From positions 62,001-126,000 of the forward strand of contig MCFE01000005.1 of NCBI GenBank assembly GCA_002104905.1: a DNA stretch of 64,000 nucleotides, given 5' to 3'. Shown in pieces: positions 48,845 through 57,728 of this stretch. The DNA is from Basidiobolus meristosporus CBS 931.73. Its lineage: Eukaryota > Basidiobolomycota > Basidiobolomycetes > Basidiobolales > Basidiobolaceae. Position numbers and translations under genes: made by a program. The notes beneath the pieces are model-generated. The model had not been told where the DNA came from. It was given only the letters and a program-made list of their open reading frames with translations, and did no database searches. Numbering within the stretch: the first letter of the stretch is position 1; each line of letters opens with the position of its first letter.

Positions 48845-51547
48845 TTACCATGGATATTTGCTTTGACTACTCTGATGGCTGATAAGATCGTAGGCCATAG
48901 CCAACTCGGCACCAGAGACATATTCGGTGGTTGGAAGTGTGTTCATGGGTCCAGTGTTCTCCGAGGAGGACCGTTGAGGATCAGACTCAATAGTGGGTCT
49001 ATTAGTGGTTGGATAGGTGGATGAGATGGTGTATCCATCGGTTGCTGATGAGAAATTGTTGGTTGCCTCTGCTGTACTGCTTGTTATGGGTCCACGGTCA
49101 GATGGGTTGACTATAACCCCTGCCACACACTGGCCAACGTAATCGTTCCACTCGTCGAAATTGAAGGCAAGCTGGCTGTTCCATCCCATCCCGTCATCTC
49201 TGGAGGTGGTATCATCGAAACTTGCCCCGAGTCCGGTTGTGTTGGGATCGTACAATGCAGGATTGAGCGTGCTATTGCCAGAAATGGCACTAGTTCTAGC
49301 CTGTTCAAATGCTCCGGGTATGGCATACGGATCCAAAGTAGCTATCACGTCAAAGTTAGGTGAGGCCCGTTCCTCAATAACCTTAAAAGCACCTTCTACG
49401 TAGGGAGGGATCGCTGGAAAATCCATGGTGAGGCTCGCAGGAGATAAGGATGTTCTTGTCAAAGCTTCGCTTTTTGGGGCGAGATCCAATAAGAACTGAT
49501 TTTGCTGGATTTCGGCAAGCGGTTGACCCATAGACATGTCATTGGGGTTGGCGTTTTGTAAATCAATGATTGGTGATCCGGCGCTGGTTTCTTGCTCGGG
49601 GGTAACGTTGCTCTCTGTAATGAGGTCAGACAGAATGGTGTAATATCTTCCAGCGTAGCCACATCGTTCTCGGATTTGCCTGAGTGTTTCTAGGTTCTTG
49701 AACAAGCTAGTTCGTGACGAGTTTGCAATCCACTGGTTGGGTGACATCACTTGTAAAAGTTGTATCGTGCTTGCAGTGAAGATTGGGAACAGCAGAAACA
49801 GAATTATCTCTGATGCTCCAGGACAATTCACACACGAGGTTACAATGCTAGTCAAGCTGTTTGCTGCATCCATGCAGATCTGGGATGAGGAGGACTGGGA
49901 GGTAGATGAGGACTCAGGTCTCAGTACGAAGGGTCGGTGTAGTAAAATCAATGCACAGTGATACCAGACATGGGCGTAGATCAGCGTGGGACTTCTAGGC
50001 GGGTTTCCTGTGCAATAGTTTGTAGGAACGTAGGCAAGATCAGCTGGCAATGAGTTTAACCACACATTAAGCTGAGAATCCAGATCTATTAAGCTCGTGC
50101 GGAATTTCTGATAGTTGCTGGTCAATGGGGCTCTAACTATGTACATGGTGCTCAAAATACGGCCGATCAGTTCGTGAAGCTTTATCACCTCATGGAATGG
50201 CCTTAAGGATAGCCCGGTGCGCGGAGAGACACCATTTGGTGTCAATAGGTCGTCGTCCGTTAAGGATGGCAGCGGTGTATCAAACTGCTGGTCATCGATA
50301 GACACAGGCCTCCCTACGCATACACTAGAGAACCGATCTATCAGGTAGCACACCCACCAAGTCCGCTTTCTTGTTTCCTTCTCTGCTGTTGTTAGCTTGA
50401 TGTTCCATATATCGGGGTCGCGATGCAGTCCGAGGTCTTCAGCCATTCTAATGGCCATGCCACTGTACATCCACGATTTCATCCCACCTTGAGATATGTG
50501 GAAATAGATGGACATCAGTACCAAGCCTTGAACGTTTTCTATTGAACTAACATCATATGCTTGATCCAACAGAGTCCGTGCCTTCTTAAAGAAGCCTTCC
50601 GCATCCAGATTCTCCTTGTTCAATATGTTCTCGGATGATATTAGAGCAGCAGAAAGTGAAAACATCGCATTCACGAGAAAATACGGCATTTCTTGTTCAC
50701 TGCGATTTAAGCGCTCCATGAACTCCTCTTTGTGAAGCAGCGGGAAAACAGGATTGATTTTCGAAAAGTACACATCCACAAGGTAAGCAAAAAGATTTGG
50801 AGACGGTAGCGCAGTAGGGTCTGGATTGATATCGACGCGGTTGATAGTTGCTGTGACTCGCGGTCTTATTTTGAAAAGGTCGTTTTGGTACTTTTGTGAG
50901 CCTTGGAGTAAGTACAGGCCAGAGCTTTTCCCGCAGTGTCGTACTCGCCCCTCATCATCTAAAATCAACTGATCTGTAGTATTGCTAAGCGTTTCTATAT
51001 CGGCATCAGTAGTAAGAGCAATGCTCGGACTCATTGTAGATGGCCTCGCGGGCTCGGTAGACGACAAAGCGTTTAGTGTGTTCGGATTATGAGGAGACAC
51101 GCTCTTTTTAGATTCATTGGCTGTGGTAGCGTTAGGCGCGGTGGCTGTAGGAGAGTTGGCTTCAAGAGGTGAGTCTGGAATCTGTGCGTTCGGGACTCGG
51201 TACTCTCTGAATTCTAAGGGTTTGACTTTGGGCTGCGCTTTGATAGCAGTATTGGCCTCCTCCTCCAGTCTCCGCATTTCAAGCATCACGGTTTCAGCCG
51301 CTCGAGGATCGCTTTGAACGAGCCCGCCGAGGATGTGCTCCATTCTGTGCAGTCTACTCTCAATTGCTTCTATATATCCTTTCGGAGGACCTCGCTTCTT
51401 CTTTGTGTCATTATAAGTACACTCCATGCCAAAAGACTGGCAATTTGAACAAACAGGTTGTTCACCGCCGCATCGTATCTTCTTTCTACGACAATTATCA
51501 CATGCCCTACTGACCCGTTGTCTTTTGTGATTATCTTCAGTACTCAT
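48845..51547 (-). CDS. Zn2Cys6 transcription factor, fungal-specific regulator (copy 1)
   Basis: Single exon, 900 aa, from the ATG at 51547; the open frame extends further upstream without ATG. The zinc cluster is at residues 16-43 with spacing C-x2-C-x6-C-x6-C-x2-C-x6-C (CDNCRRKKIRC ... CSNCQSFGMEC), followed by a linker KKKRGPPKGY and a coiled-coil (EAIESRLHRMEHILGGLV) for dimerisation. The central fungal-specific transcription factor domain is clear (FPLLHKEEFMERL; MAIRMAEDLGLHRDP; RKRTWWVCYLIDRFSSVCVG), of the type found in XlnR-like regulators. The C-terminal third is Ser/Thr/Asn/Pro-rich and may be an activation region. The target genes are unknown. A paralogue lies at 57729-60386. Confidence 0.93.
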   Translation of the reverse strand: MSTEDNHKRQRVSRACDNCRRKKIRCGGEQPVCSNCQSFGMECTYNDTKKKRGPPKGYIEAIESRLHRMEHILGGLVQSDPRAAETVMLEMRRLEEEANTAIKAQPKVKPLEFREYRVPNAQIPDSPLEANSPTATAPNATTANESKKSVSPHNPNTLNALSSTEPARPSTMSPSIALTTDADIETLSNTTDQLILDDEGRVRHCGKSSGLYLLQGSQKYQNDLFKIRPRVTATINRVDINPDPTALPSPNLFAYLVDVYFSKINPVFPLLHKEEFMERLNRSEQEMPYFLVNAMFSLSAALISSENILNKENLDAEGFFKKARTLLDQAYDVSSIENVQGLVLMSIYFHISQGGMKSWMYSGMAIRMAEDLGLHRDPDIWNIKLTTAEKETRKRTWWVCYLIDRFSSVCVGRPVSIDDQQFDTPLPSLTDDDLLTPNGVSPRTGLSLRPFHEVIKLHELIGRILSTMYIVRAPLTSNYQKFRTSLIDLDSQLNVWLNSLPADLAYVPTNYCTGNPPRSPTLIYAHVWYHCALILLHRPFVLRPESSSTSQSSSSQICMDAANSLTSIVTSCVNCPGASEIILFLLFPIFTASTIQLLQVMSPNQWIANSSRTSLFKNLETLRQIRERCGYAGRYYTILSDLITESNVTPEQETSAGSPIIDLQNANPNDMSMGQPLAEIQQNQFLLDLAPKSEALTRTSLSPASLTMDFPAIPPYVEGAFKVIEERASPNFDVIATLDPYAIPGAFEQARTSAISGNSTLNPALYDPNTTGLGASFDDTTSRDDGMGWNSQLAFNFDEWNDYVGQCVAGVIVNPSDRGPITSSTAEATNNFSSATDGYTISSTYPTTNRPTIESDPQRSSSENTGPMNTLPTTEYVSGAELAMAYDLISHQSSQSKYPW

Positions 51548-52265
51548 ACGGAACTCAGCGGAAAAATAAGAAACTCTTTGGAAAAATGAGTGGCTGCAGA
51601 GTTTATAAGCAAAATAAGAAAAATTTCCCAAGTGGTGGGTATAGGTGTGCTAACGAATGGGTTCCGTACGATTTATATCGGGCACATTGGAAATGGAAGG
51701 ATGGTAGAATCCAGTTAGGTAAATCTACAATGATTAAGTCATTGTTAAATCAAAATGGATTTGTTACCGAATAGGTCCTAGTTTACACTAGAACCGTAAA
51801 GTCACGATGAAGCCGTATCTGAATTGATCCCGTTGGATAATTGCGATGATATTGGTAGGATCTCGCACCTACCACCCACCGAATGGCCAATGTGTCACGC
51901 GTCTTTACTCTCCAACCACGCGAATATCATACACATACCTTGTTTCAGTAAGGATTCATCGTCTGGCGATCACGGTGTATTCGTTAGTGCTGTTCCTGAT
52001 CTTCCAGCCTAGCCAATGTTTGTGACTGCTTCATGGTGTAACATCGTTTTGAGCCAGCCTCATCCCGAAACACAAAAGCTACTTGAATGCCCACCGCAAG
52101 AGGAGAACGCCTTTTTTCTTTAAAGAGTGAACAACATCAGGATCAGAAGATTAGCGGAAAAGGAGAACCTATTGCTCGCACTGTATTCGACCTCGACTTT
52201 CCATTTCTCGATATCTATTGTAGAAGCCAATAGCCTTGATTTCCGATATATCTCTAAAGTAGGAC
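51548..52265. promoter_or_regulatory. Upstream region of Zn2Cys6 copy 1, duplicated
   Basis: 718 bp between the divergent starts of the regulator and the ORF at 52266. Blocks here (for example around 51650-51690 and 52205-52235) match 60480-60520 and 61010-61045 upstream of the second regulator copy, so the promoter was duplicated with the gene and has since diverged. Confidence 0.6.
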
Positions 52266-52748
52266 ATGCCTTTCTCGAAGTTTTCGATCTACCACCTCGC
52301 CTCTGTGTCTAGCCATAAGCTTGCCTTGGAATACTCTGGCGATGTGGCGCAATCGCTTCGCCGGGAGATCCTGGTGCGGAATCTGCTATTGAACTTGTAC
52401 CAGCAACCTCCCCTGGACCAATTCGAAGAGTTAATTCGCGACAACCCAGAAAACCTTCTCGAGTACCTCCTAGAGGACGAGTTCGAGGAAGATGACACCG
52501 ACGATTTTGGAAACGTAGCAAAGCGAATCAAGTGCACCCACATGGCTCTGAAGCAATCAGCAAATTACTTCATCCATCATGAGGTTAGCCCACCCACCAC
52601 CAAGTTCACCTTTCTATTTGAGCCTCAAGAGACCCCCGCACCTTCGAAGAAGTGGCTGGCTCAAAAAAACAACTGTCGGGACGCTCCAAACGAGCCATTT
52701 GCTCTGAAGAAGGCCGTACATTTAATGCTACGTCTAAGCCTTGATTAG
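52266..52748 (+). CDS. Hypothetical acidic protein, 160 aa
   Basis: Single ATG-to-TAG frame starting MPFSKFSIYHLASVSSHKLA. The middle is acidic and helical (DQFEELIRDNPENLLEYLLE and EDEFEEDDTDDF), the end more basic; no known domain, signal peptide or membrane segment. It is divergent from the Zn2Cys6 gene. A broken counterpart of its first codons lies near 61050-61140 beside the second regulator, where an open frame ends after a short stretch, so only this copy looks intact. Function unknown. Confidence 0.5.
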   Translation: MPFSKFSIYHLASVSSHKLALEYSGDVAQSLRREILVRNLLLNLYQQPPLDQFEELIRDNPENLLEYLLEDEFEEDDTDDFGNVAKRIKCTHMALKQSANYFIHHEVSPPTTKFTFLFEPQETPAPSKKWLAQKNNCRDAPNEPFALKKAVHLMLRLSLD

Positions 52749-53122
52749 CCCATCGATTAGTCCAATGAGGCTACTGCAGGTGCCAAATTGCTGGACTATT
52801 TGTTCACTTGACCCAAATGGAAATAAATCGAAGTTCGACATCACATCCCAGTGGATAAGTCATACTATCGCTTCATGTGATTCGGTGGGAGTAATGTTGT
52901 GCTTGCGTAAAATTGATGGCACCACAGATGGACGTGTGAGGATTTGCAACAAACAAACTGCTTCGCATTTGAGGCGAGGTGTAACAAATGCATTGCCCAC
53001 ATGGTGGATAGGCAGGTTATGTTTGAGTTGGATATCTGAGACTGTATAAAGAGGCTCTTGGAGCATCGAAAGTCCTTGTGTGTATCTTCAGACTTCACCA
53101 TCATCCAACTTCCCTTGGCAAC
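52749..53122. other. Intergenic, no gene recognised
   Basis: 374 bp upstream of the secreted protein gene, expected to hold its promoter. No supported coding frame. Confidence 0.35.
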
Positions 53123-53847
53123 ATGCAGCTTAAACTTTCTTTGGTCGCGATTATAGTTGTTTTGGCTGTATGCTTGATCCAAGACGTTACTGCTAATAGA
53201 CAATGGTCCAACTCAAAACATGGCAAGCATGGTAAACATGCTTCGAAGTATGGCAAACACTCTAAATCGAGAGAGAACTCAGTCAGCCGTAGGTCCAATC
53301 GGGAGGTGACTACAGATAATAGCGCGGCCACTATTTTCTGTTCAATTTTCAGGTAATATCCTTTATTCGTCATCATTGTTGCAACTTGACTCATGGATAG
53401 CATTCTAGAACCAATTGTCGTAATACTTGCGCAACAAGTGAGAATTACTGCTCTCGAAGCCATGGAAATACGTTCCAAGTCTCATGTATTTGCAGAAATG
53501 GGGATAACCGGACAAATCAAGCCTTGAGGAACACACCAACCCACACCACTTCTAACCCAAGTCCCTTCACCCGAGCCATTCGTAATGGCTCTGGTGATGC
53601 TTACTGCAGGGCGCACAAATCGGTAAGAACTCCCCATCTCCACCTCTTCCCCGAAGTGAATATTTACTAACGAACGGTCCCATCAAAGCATTGCTCCGAC
53701 GTGTGCAAAAATGCAAGCACTGGTAGCTGGCGTTTCCAGGAGAATTGTAGATGGAAATCCCAAAACAGCAGAACCACTGCCACTACTACGTGCACCTGTA
53801 ACGGATGTGACATATCCTATACCTCGGGTACAACCTTGAATTTTTAA
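53123..53847 (+). CDS. Secreted cysteine-rich protein with two tandem modules
   Basis: Three exons, 53123-53352, 53409-53622, 53689-53847; 200 aa. A clear signal peptide (MQLKLSLVAIIVVLAVCLIQ, cleavage probably near DVTA) precedes a His/Lys/Gly-rich stretch (KHGKHGKHASKYGKHSKS) and then two cysteine modules. Both follow C-x6-C-x3-C-x(6 or 13)-C-x(11 or 14)-C-x-C, each closing with an N-G. Both introns fall between the first and second cysteine of a module, so the modules probably arose by exon duplication. Six cysteines per module suggest three disulphides each. The ATG at 53123 is preferred over upstream starts because it begins the signal peptide. Effector, wall-binding or metal-binding roles are possible; I do not recognise a family. 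Confidence 0.75.
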
Positions 53848-54070
53848 TGGATATATCTGCTCGCCATCCAGTTAAGCAATAAACGTACTTGAGTTACAAC
53901 CATTCAACACCATTCAACGATTGAAGTACACATATATGTTCACAACCGATGCAAGCTTGTGACCAATTGATATATATAGTTACTTCTGTAGTCTTTGGAG
54001 GTCACTCGAACGCCAGCACCCTCTGTTGAATATACACGTAGCATTGAGTGCACAGCCCCATTAGCTATCA

Positions 54071-55148
54071 TTACACGTCCTTCTTCTTCTTGGTCCCCTT
54101 GGCAGGCGATTCCTAAAAAGATGGATCAATACCTACTTTACTTTGTGCCAGGTTTGCACAAAACTACCTTGGTTGATTTACCTGAAACAAAAAGGGTTGA
54201 GTTCAGAAGGTTCATTTTCAAACCAAATCACATTCACTTACGTTTCTTATCTGTCGCACTACTTTCATTCCCTGCATCCGAAACTTCTTGATTGCTAGCC
54301 GGGGTATATGGGGAGGATCCACGTCCAGGCTCTGCAGACAGGCCGGTTCTTTGCATGGTTAGAAGTCTGGATTTTGCTTGAGACTTAGAGGGATACTTAC
54401 TTGCGGCCCGCAACCCGGTTAGAGCTGCGGCTGGCAAAGCCTAAACACTTCTCGAGATGCGTGGAATATCTGGCGGCTGGTAAGTAACGTTTGCAATTTA
54501 CGCAGCAGAATGTCTCTTGCGTATTGGCCGTTGGATCATTACCCCATACATCGTAACCGGGTCTAGACGGAATGAATACTACAGATTGGGGGTCTAAGTG
54601 GGTTGAACTCTAAATTCGGTGTCAGCTTGAAACAACATACAATAATCGCGACACCTAAATTACGAAAAAAGGTTAGCAACAATCTTGAGGATTCCAACAG
54701 GACAAGCAGCGGATTTACTTGTTTTGGCATAGCTGGCAAACCGTGCTGGCTAATTTGTATTCCTTGTGAACCGAATAACACACATCAAGGGCACACTCAT
54801 CTATCAGATCACCTAATAGAGTGTATGCCTTTCATGGCTTGGTTAAGATAGAAGGTAAACAACCCGATTGTAAATGCAAGCCCTACAATATCCATTATAC
54901 TAGCATTCCCCTCAGGGAATTTCTTTTTTCCTTTGAGCACTTGTTTTGTCTGTTGAAGATCTTCGATCTTGCGAGTGTATTGCTGAAGCAACCTTTTAAA
55001 CACCCTATTTGAATGCTGACAGGTTAGAGAAGCAGAATTCGTAGTGCAAGGTAAGATCCGTCAGATCAAGTGAAGAAGCTTGTGCTTCAGGAACGTACGC
55101 ATCCTGTTTGGAATCACTACCGCTTGGTGAGGACGCGTTGACTGTCAT
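54071..55148 (-). CDS. SGF11: SGF11-like subunit of the SAGA deubiquitinase module
   Basis: Supported exons on the minus strand: 54812-54719, 54654-54641, 54593-54401, 54348-54242, 54181-54168, 54112-54071, all in phase to TAA. They encode the Sgf11/ATXN7L3 amino-terminal helix that docks on Sgf73/Ubp8 (DLIDECALDVCYSVHKEY), a CxxC pair (VCQLCQNKCRDYY), the Sgf11 zinc finger CVNCKRYLPAARYSTHLEKC followed by LGFASRSSN, and a basic tail ending KGTKKKKDV. Sgf11 lets Ubp8 remove ubiquitin from histone H2B. Two exons are just 14 nt. The first exon is unresolved: an ATG at 55148 starts a frame ending in a helix (LDLTDLTLHYEF) that would fit the family, but I found no clean junction to 54812. A coiled-coil plus hydrophobic frame at 55003-54812 lies in between. 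Confidence 0.75.
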
Positions 55149-55332
55149 CTTACTAGTATTGCTACTCAATCAACACACCACTTGAAAAAGATTGTACAGC
55201 AGACTGGCACACACCATCAACATTGATCTGATCATGATCCACCGCATCCCCTGAATCAGCCAAATACATACATCAGGGACTATTAAGGATTTTGGCCGGC
55301 GAAGTTCCTTTTTCGTACAAGTTGGGTTAATA

Positions 55333-55698
55333 TTGTTGCGGGATCACCCAATTTCATCATGGTATTTCGTGGATATCAACGGGTTTACCAAATCCCAGTT
55401 CAAGCCCCTCCGCACTCTGCATTTCTATGACGCTCGCATTCATAAGTGGTATTTGTACACGACGCCTTGGTTGCTGGGATTCGATAGCATATCCTGGCGC
55501 ATGCTTCATCATGAACTCGATTATCAGAGTTGGTGGTTTTCTATGCAGCAGGCACATTGTTGGAAATGGTTGGTAATTCTTGTCTTGATACCTAAATATG
55601 CCATTAACTTGGTCACTTGGCTAATGAGCTTTACTATTTCCTGGTCAAATTCTTTGTCAGGATTTACTTATCGAATTTTTATGTTCTGGGTGTTGTAA
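55333..55698 (+). CDS. Doubtful ORF, 121 aa
   Basis: An aromatic-rich open frame (WYFVDINGFTKSQFKPL; WWFSMQQAHCWKW) without an ATG at its start. The first half looks protein-like, while the second half is AT-rich and hydrophobic and may be read-through of noncoding sequence. It may be an exon fragment or a relic, and no family is recognised. It precedes repeat-rich DNA. Confidence 0.2.
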   Translation: MLRDHPISSWYFVDINGFTKSQFKPLRTLHFYDARIHKWYLYTTPWLLGFDSISWRMLHHELDYQSWWFSMQQAHCWKWLVILVLIPKYAINLVTWLMSFTISWSNSLSGFTYRIFMFWVL

Positions 55699-55753
55699 GA
55701 GTTTTGGAGACATGATCTTGGCAAAACAAACATGTAGAATATGTCTAGGAAGG

Positions 55754-55960
55754 TCCCAAGAATATGTGCGCAAAGCTTGGGGCTGTTTGGACAACTTAAC
55801 AATTTTTCATGTTCTGGGTACCTGATGTTTTGGTGAAAATATTCCAAGTAAATCCCGACAAGCAATTTGGCCAGAATTTACTAAAATTTGTAGACTAGGA
55901 TGTGAAAGATCTCAAAGCTGTCCAAACAGCCCCAAACCATGCACATATGTTCTTGGTATT
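55754..55960. repeat. Hairpin (inverted-repeat) element, MITE-like
   Basis: Positions about 55754-55797 and 55914-55960 are reverse complements over roughly 45 bp, sharing the core ggggctgtttggaca, with about 115 bp between. The inner part also resembles 61700-61800 (tttggacaact ... tacctgatatt), so this is a dispersed family. Related fragments occur at about 56030-56080. No coding capacity. Confidence 0.65.
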
Positions 55961-56485
55961 GCAAGATTCTAGTGATCTTCACCTGATAATTAATTGAATG
56001 CAAAAGTGGTATTTATGCTTTTACCAGGTCTTGGCAAAGCAAGCACGTAGAATATGCTTAGGAAGGTTCCAAGTGTTGTAAATATTTAGTTTACACCTAA
56101 ATCATTGATATAATGTAAGATTCCTCTTAGCTTATTGCTAAATAACGAATTCTCTACTTCAGTTCGTAAGATATTAGCTAATTCTTGGAATTAGTGAAGG
56201 CCTGGAAGTTATCAACATTCTCAAACTCGCCTAAAAGCTTCCAAACTTTGCACACAGCTTTCTGGGACCTTCCACAAGACATTTTTAGCATCGGTTCACC
56301 AAGTCTCCCTAAAAGTATAAACACTTGAACTCAATTAAACAGGTGAATATCATGCAATTCTTCTGGTTCTCCAAATCACTTCCAATAAGTCCAAAACTAT
56401 TACAACAAAATTGACTATTTCTTGACCAAATTTGTTGCGTTTACGTGAGTAATACTCTTGCTACTCACATTATTAACATCATAGG
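55961..56485. other. AT-rich repeat debris
   Basis: No gene. It contains a second, diverged copy (about 56030-56078) of the sequence at 55711-55757 (tcttggcaaa ... aatatg ... aggaagg). Confidence 0.4.
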
Positions 56486-56820
56486 TATGAATACAAATGA
56501 GCATAAATTCTCATAATCGTCCGTTGGTATTCTTGCCGGTCTTGTCGAAAATCGGATTGACAAACGCCAAGAAATTAAACTTTGAATAAAAGAACTCGAT
56601 GAAATAGATGTATATACACAACTTGTTATAGATCGGACCCAAAACGCACTTAAAATTGGCGCATCTGAAAAAATCGATATATTGGTCATTTAGGTTGCGC
56701 CGAATCTATTACCCAAATGGAGAGAAAATATCTGGACCTTCTCAAGTTCTTACGGCCAAACGGTTGATCGCCAATGGTGTTCATAAAGATTGCTATTAAA
56801 ATGGATTTTATACAGGTACG
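56486..56820 (+). pseudogene. Decayed gene relic, family not recognised
   Basis: Plus-strand frames read as a continuous helical protein broken by stops and at least one frameshift: GILAGLVENRIDKRQEIKL, stop, IKELDEIDVYTQLVID and ALKIGASEKIDILVI, stop and frame change, then AESITQMERKYLDLLKFL. The protein-like composition over about 300 bp, against several stops, argues for a dead gene or exon rather than chance. A GT donor-like site follows near 56817. Confidence 0.4.
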
Positions 56821-57194
56821 TATGCAACTTCATATCCTCTTACTTCTCGGTTTTTACAGCTCTAAAGAAAGCTCTACAATCATATCCGAGATTTTGACGA
56901 AGGCTAATATCGCAGCAAATCAACAGTTACGCGTAACATCAGCTATCTGCTACGTAGTACTGGCCAAGAAATTCCAGAGAAAAACAGCAACTTCTAATCA
57001 AATTTTGGTTTACGGGTAACAGTTTTCCAGTCCATCCAATTTGGCAAACATATCAGATCACCTTTTTTCGACCTAAGTTAGCAATATTCACATGTTCTAT
57101 ATGGATATGGGAATACCAGATAGATAGATCCTGATGTTTATTTCTATAAAGATCTACTATAGAGGTGTTTCCCAACAGCAAGGCAAATAAGGTC

Positions 57195-57262
57195 ACCAAC
57201 CATAGCACACTCAGCACCGGAAACATAGTTGGTTGGTGGTACTAGTATTTTCCGAGGGATAT
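57195..57262 (-). pseudogene. Remnant of a third Zn2Cys6 factor C terminus
   Basis: The reverse complement can be read as NYVSGAECAMVGD, which aligns with EYVSGAELAMAYD near the C terminus of copy 1 and EYVSDAELAIAYN of copy 2. DNA similarity continues a little further (tattttccgagg against tgttctccgagg). No similarity is evident beyond, so only a fragment survives. Confidence 0.55.
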
Positions 57263-57728
57263 GGTGGGTGATCATGCTGAAAGAAGGGGGATCTATAAAT
57301 GCTCGACAGGGGGGAGGGAGGGAGTCAACTTATCCATTTAGAGAAGCTACAAGATTCAAGCTTGTCTCCACTGGGGTTGTTGTAGGTCAACTGCCAGTTC
57401 TCTTTCCTATTATTGATGGCTTCACTATATACTTCATACTTGTCATTTGAGAATCCCTAACTAGGCTCGGGAGTCCAGCATACCAATTTGATTAGCTATA
57501 TGGTATTTCAGGATCTTTTATTGCCATTGGGGTTGATATAATTTACATTATGTTGTTGTAGAGGACTGCTCATGGATGTTACGTACGGGCACATTTAACA
57601 TAAAACAAAAACAGTCGAATTTTACACTACGAAGACTCCAACGAGGTTGGTGTGAGACGTATATATAGACAAAGCGTACAGAGACACATTGACCACACAG
57701 GCTTCCAAGGATATTGGCTATCACTACT
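57263..57728. other. 3' flank of Zn2Cys6 copy 2
   Basis: Noncoding; includes a G-rich run at about 57309-57322. From about 57575 it matches 48700-48800, the 3' flank of copy 1. Confidence 0.45.

Noticed and set aside
53995-54291. 98-codon plus-strand frame opposite the 3' exons of SGF11
   Set aside because: Minus-strand exons with family motifs and consistent phase explain the region better.
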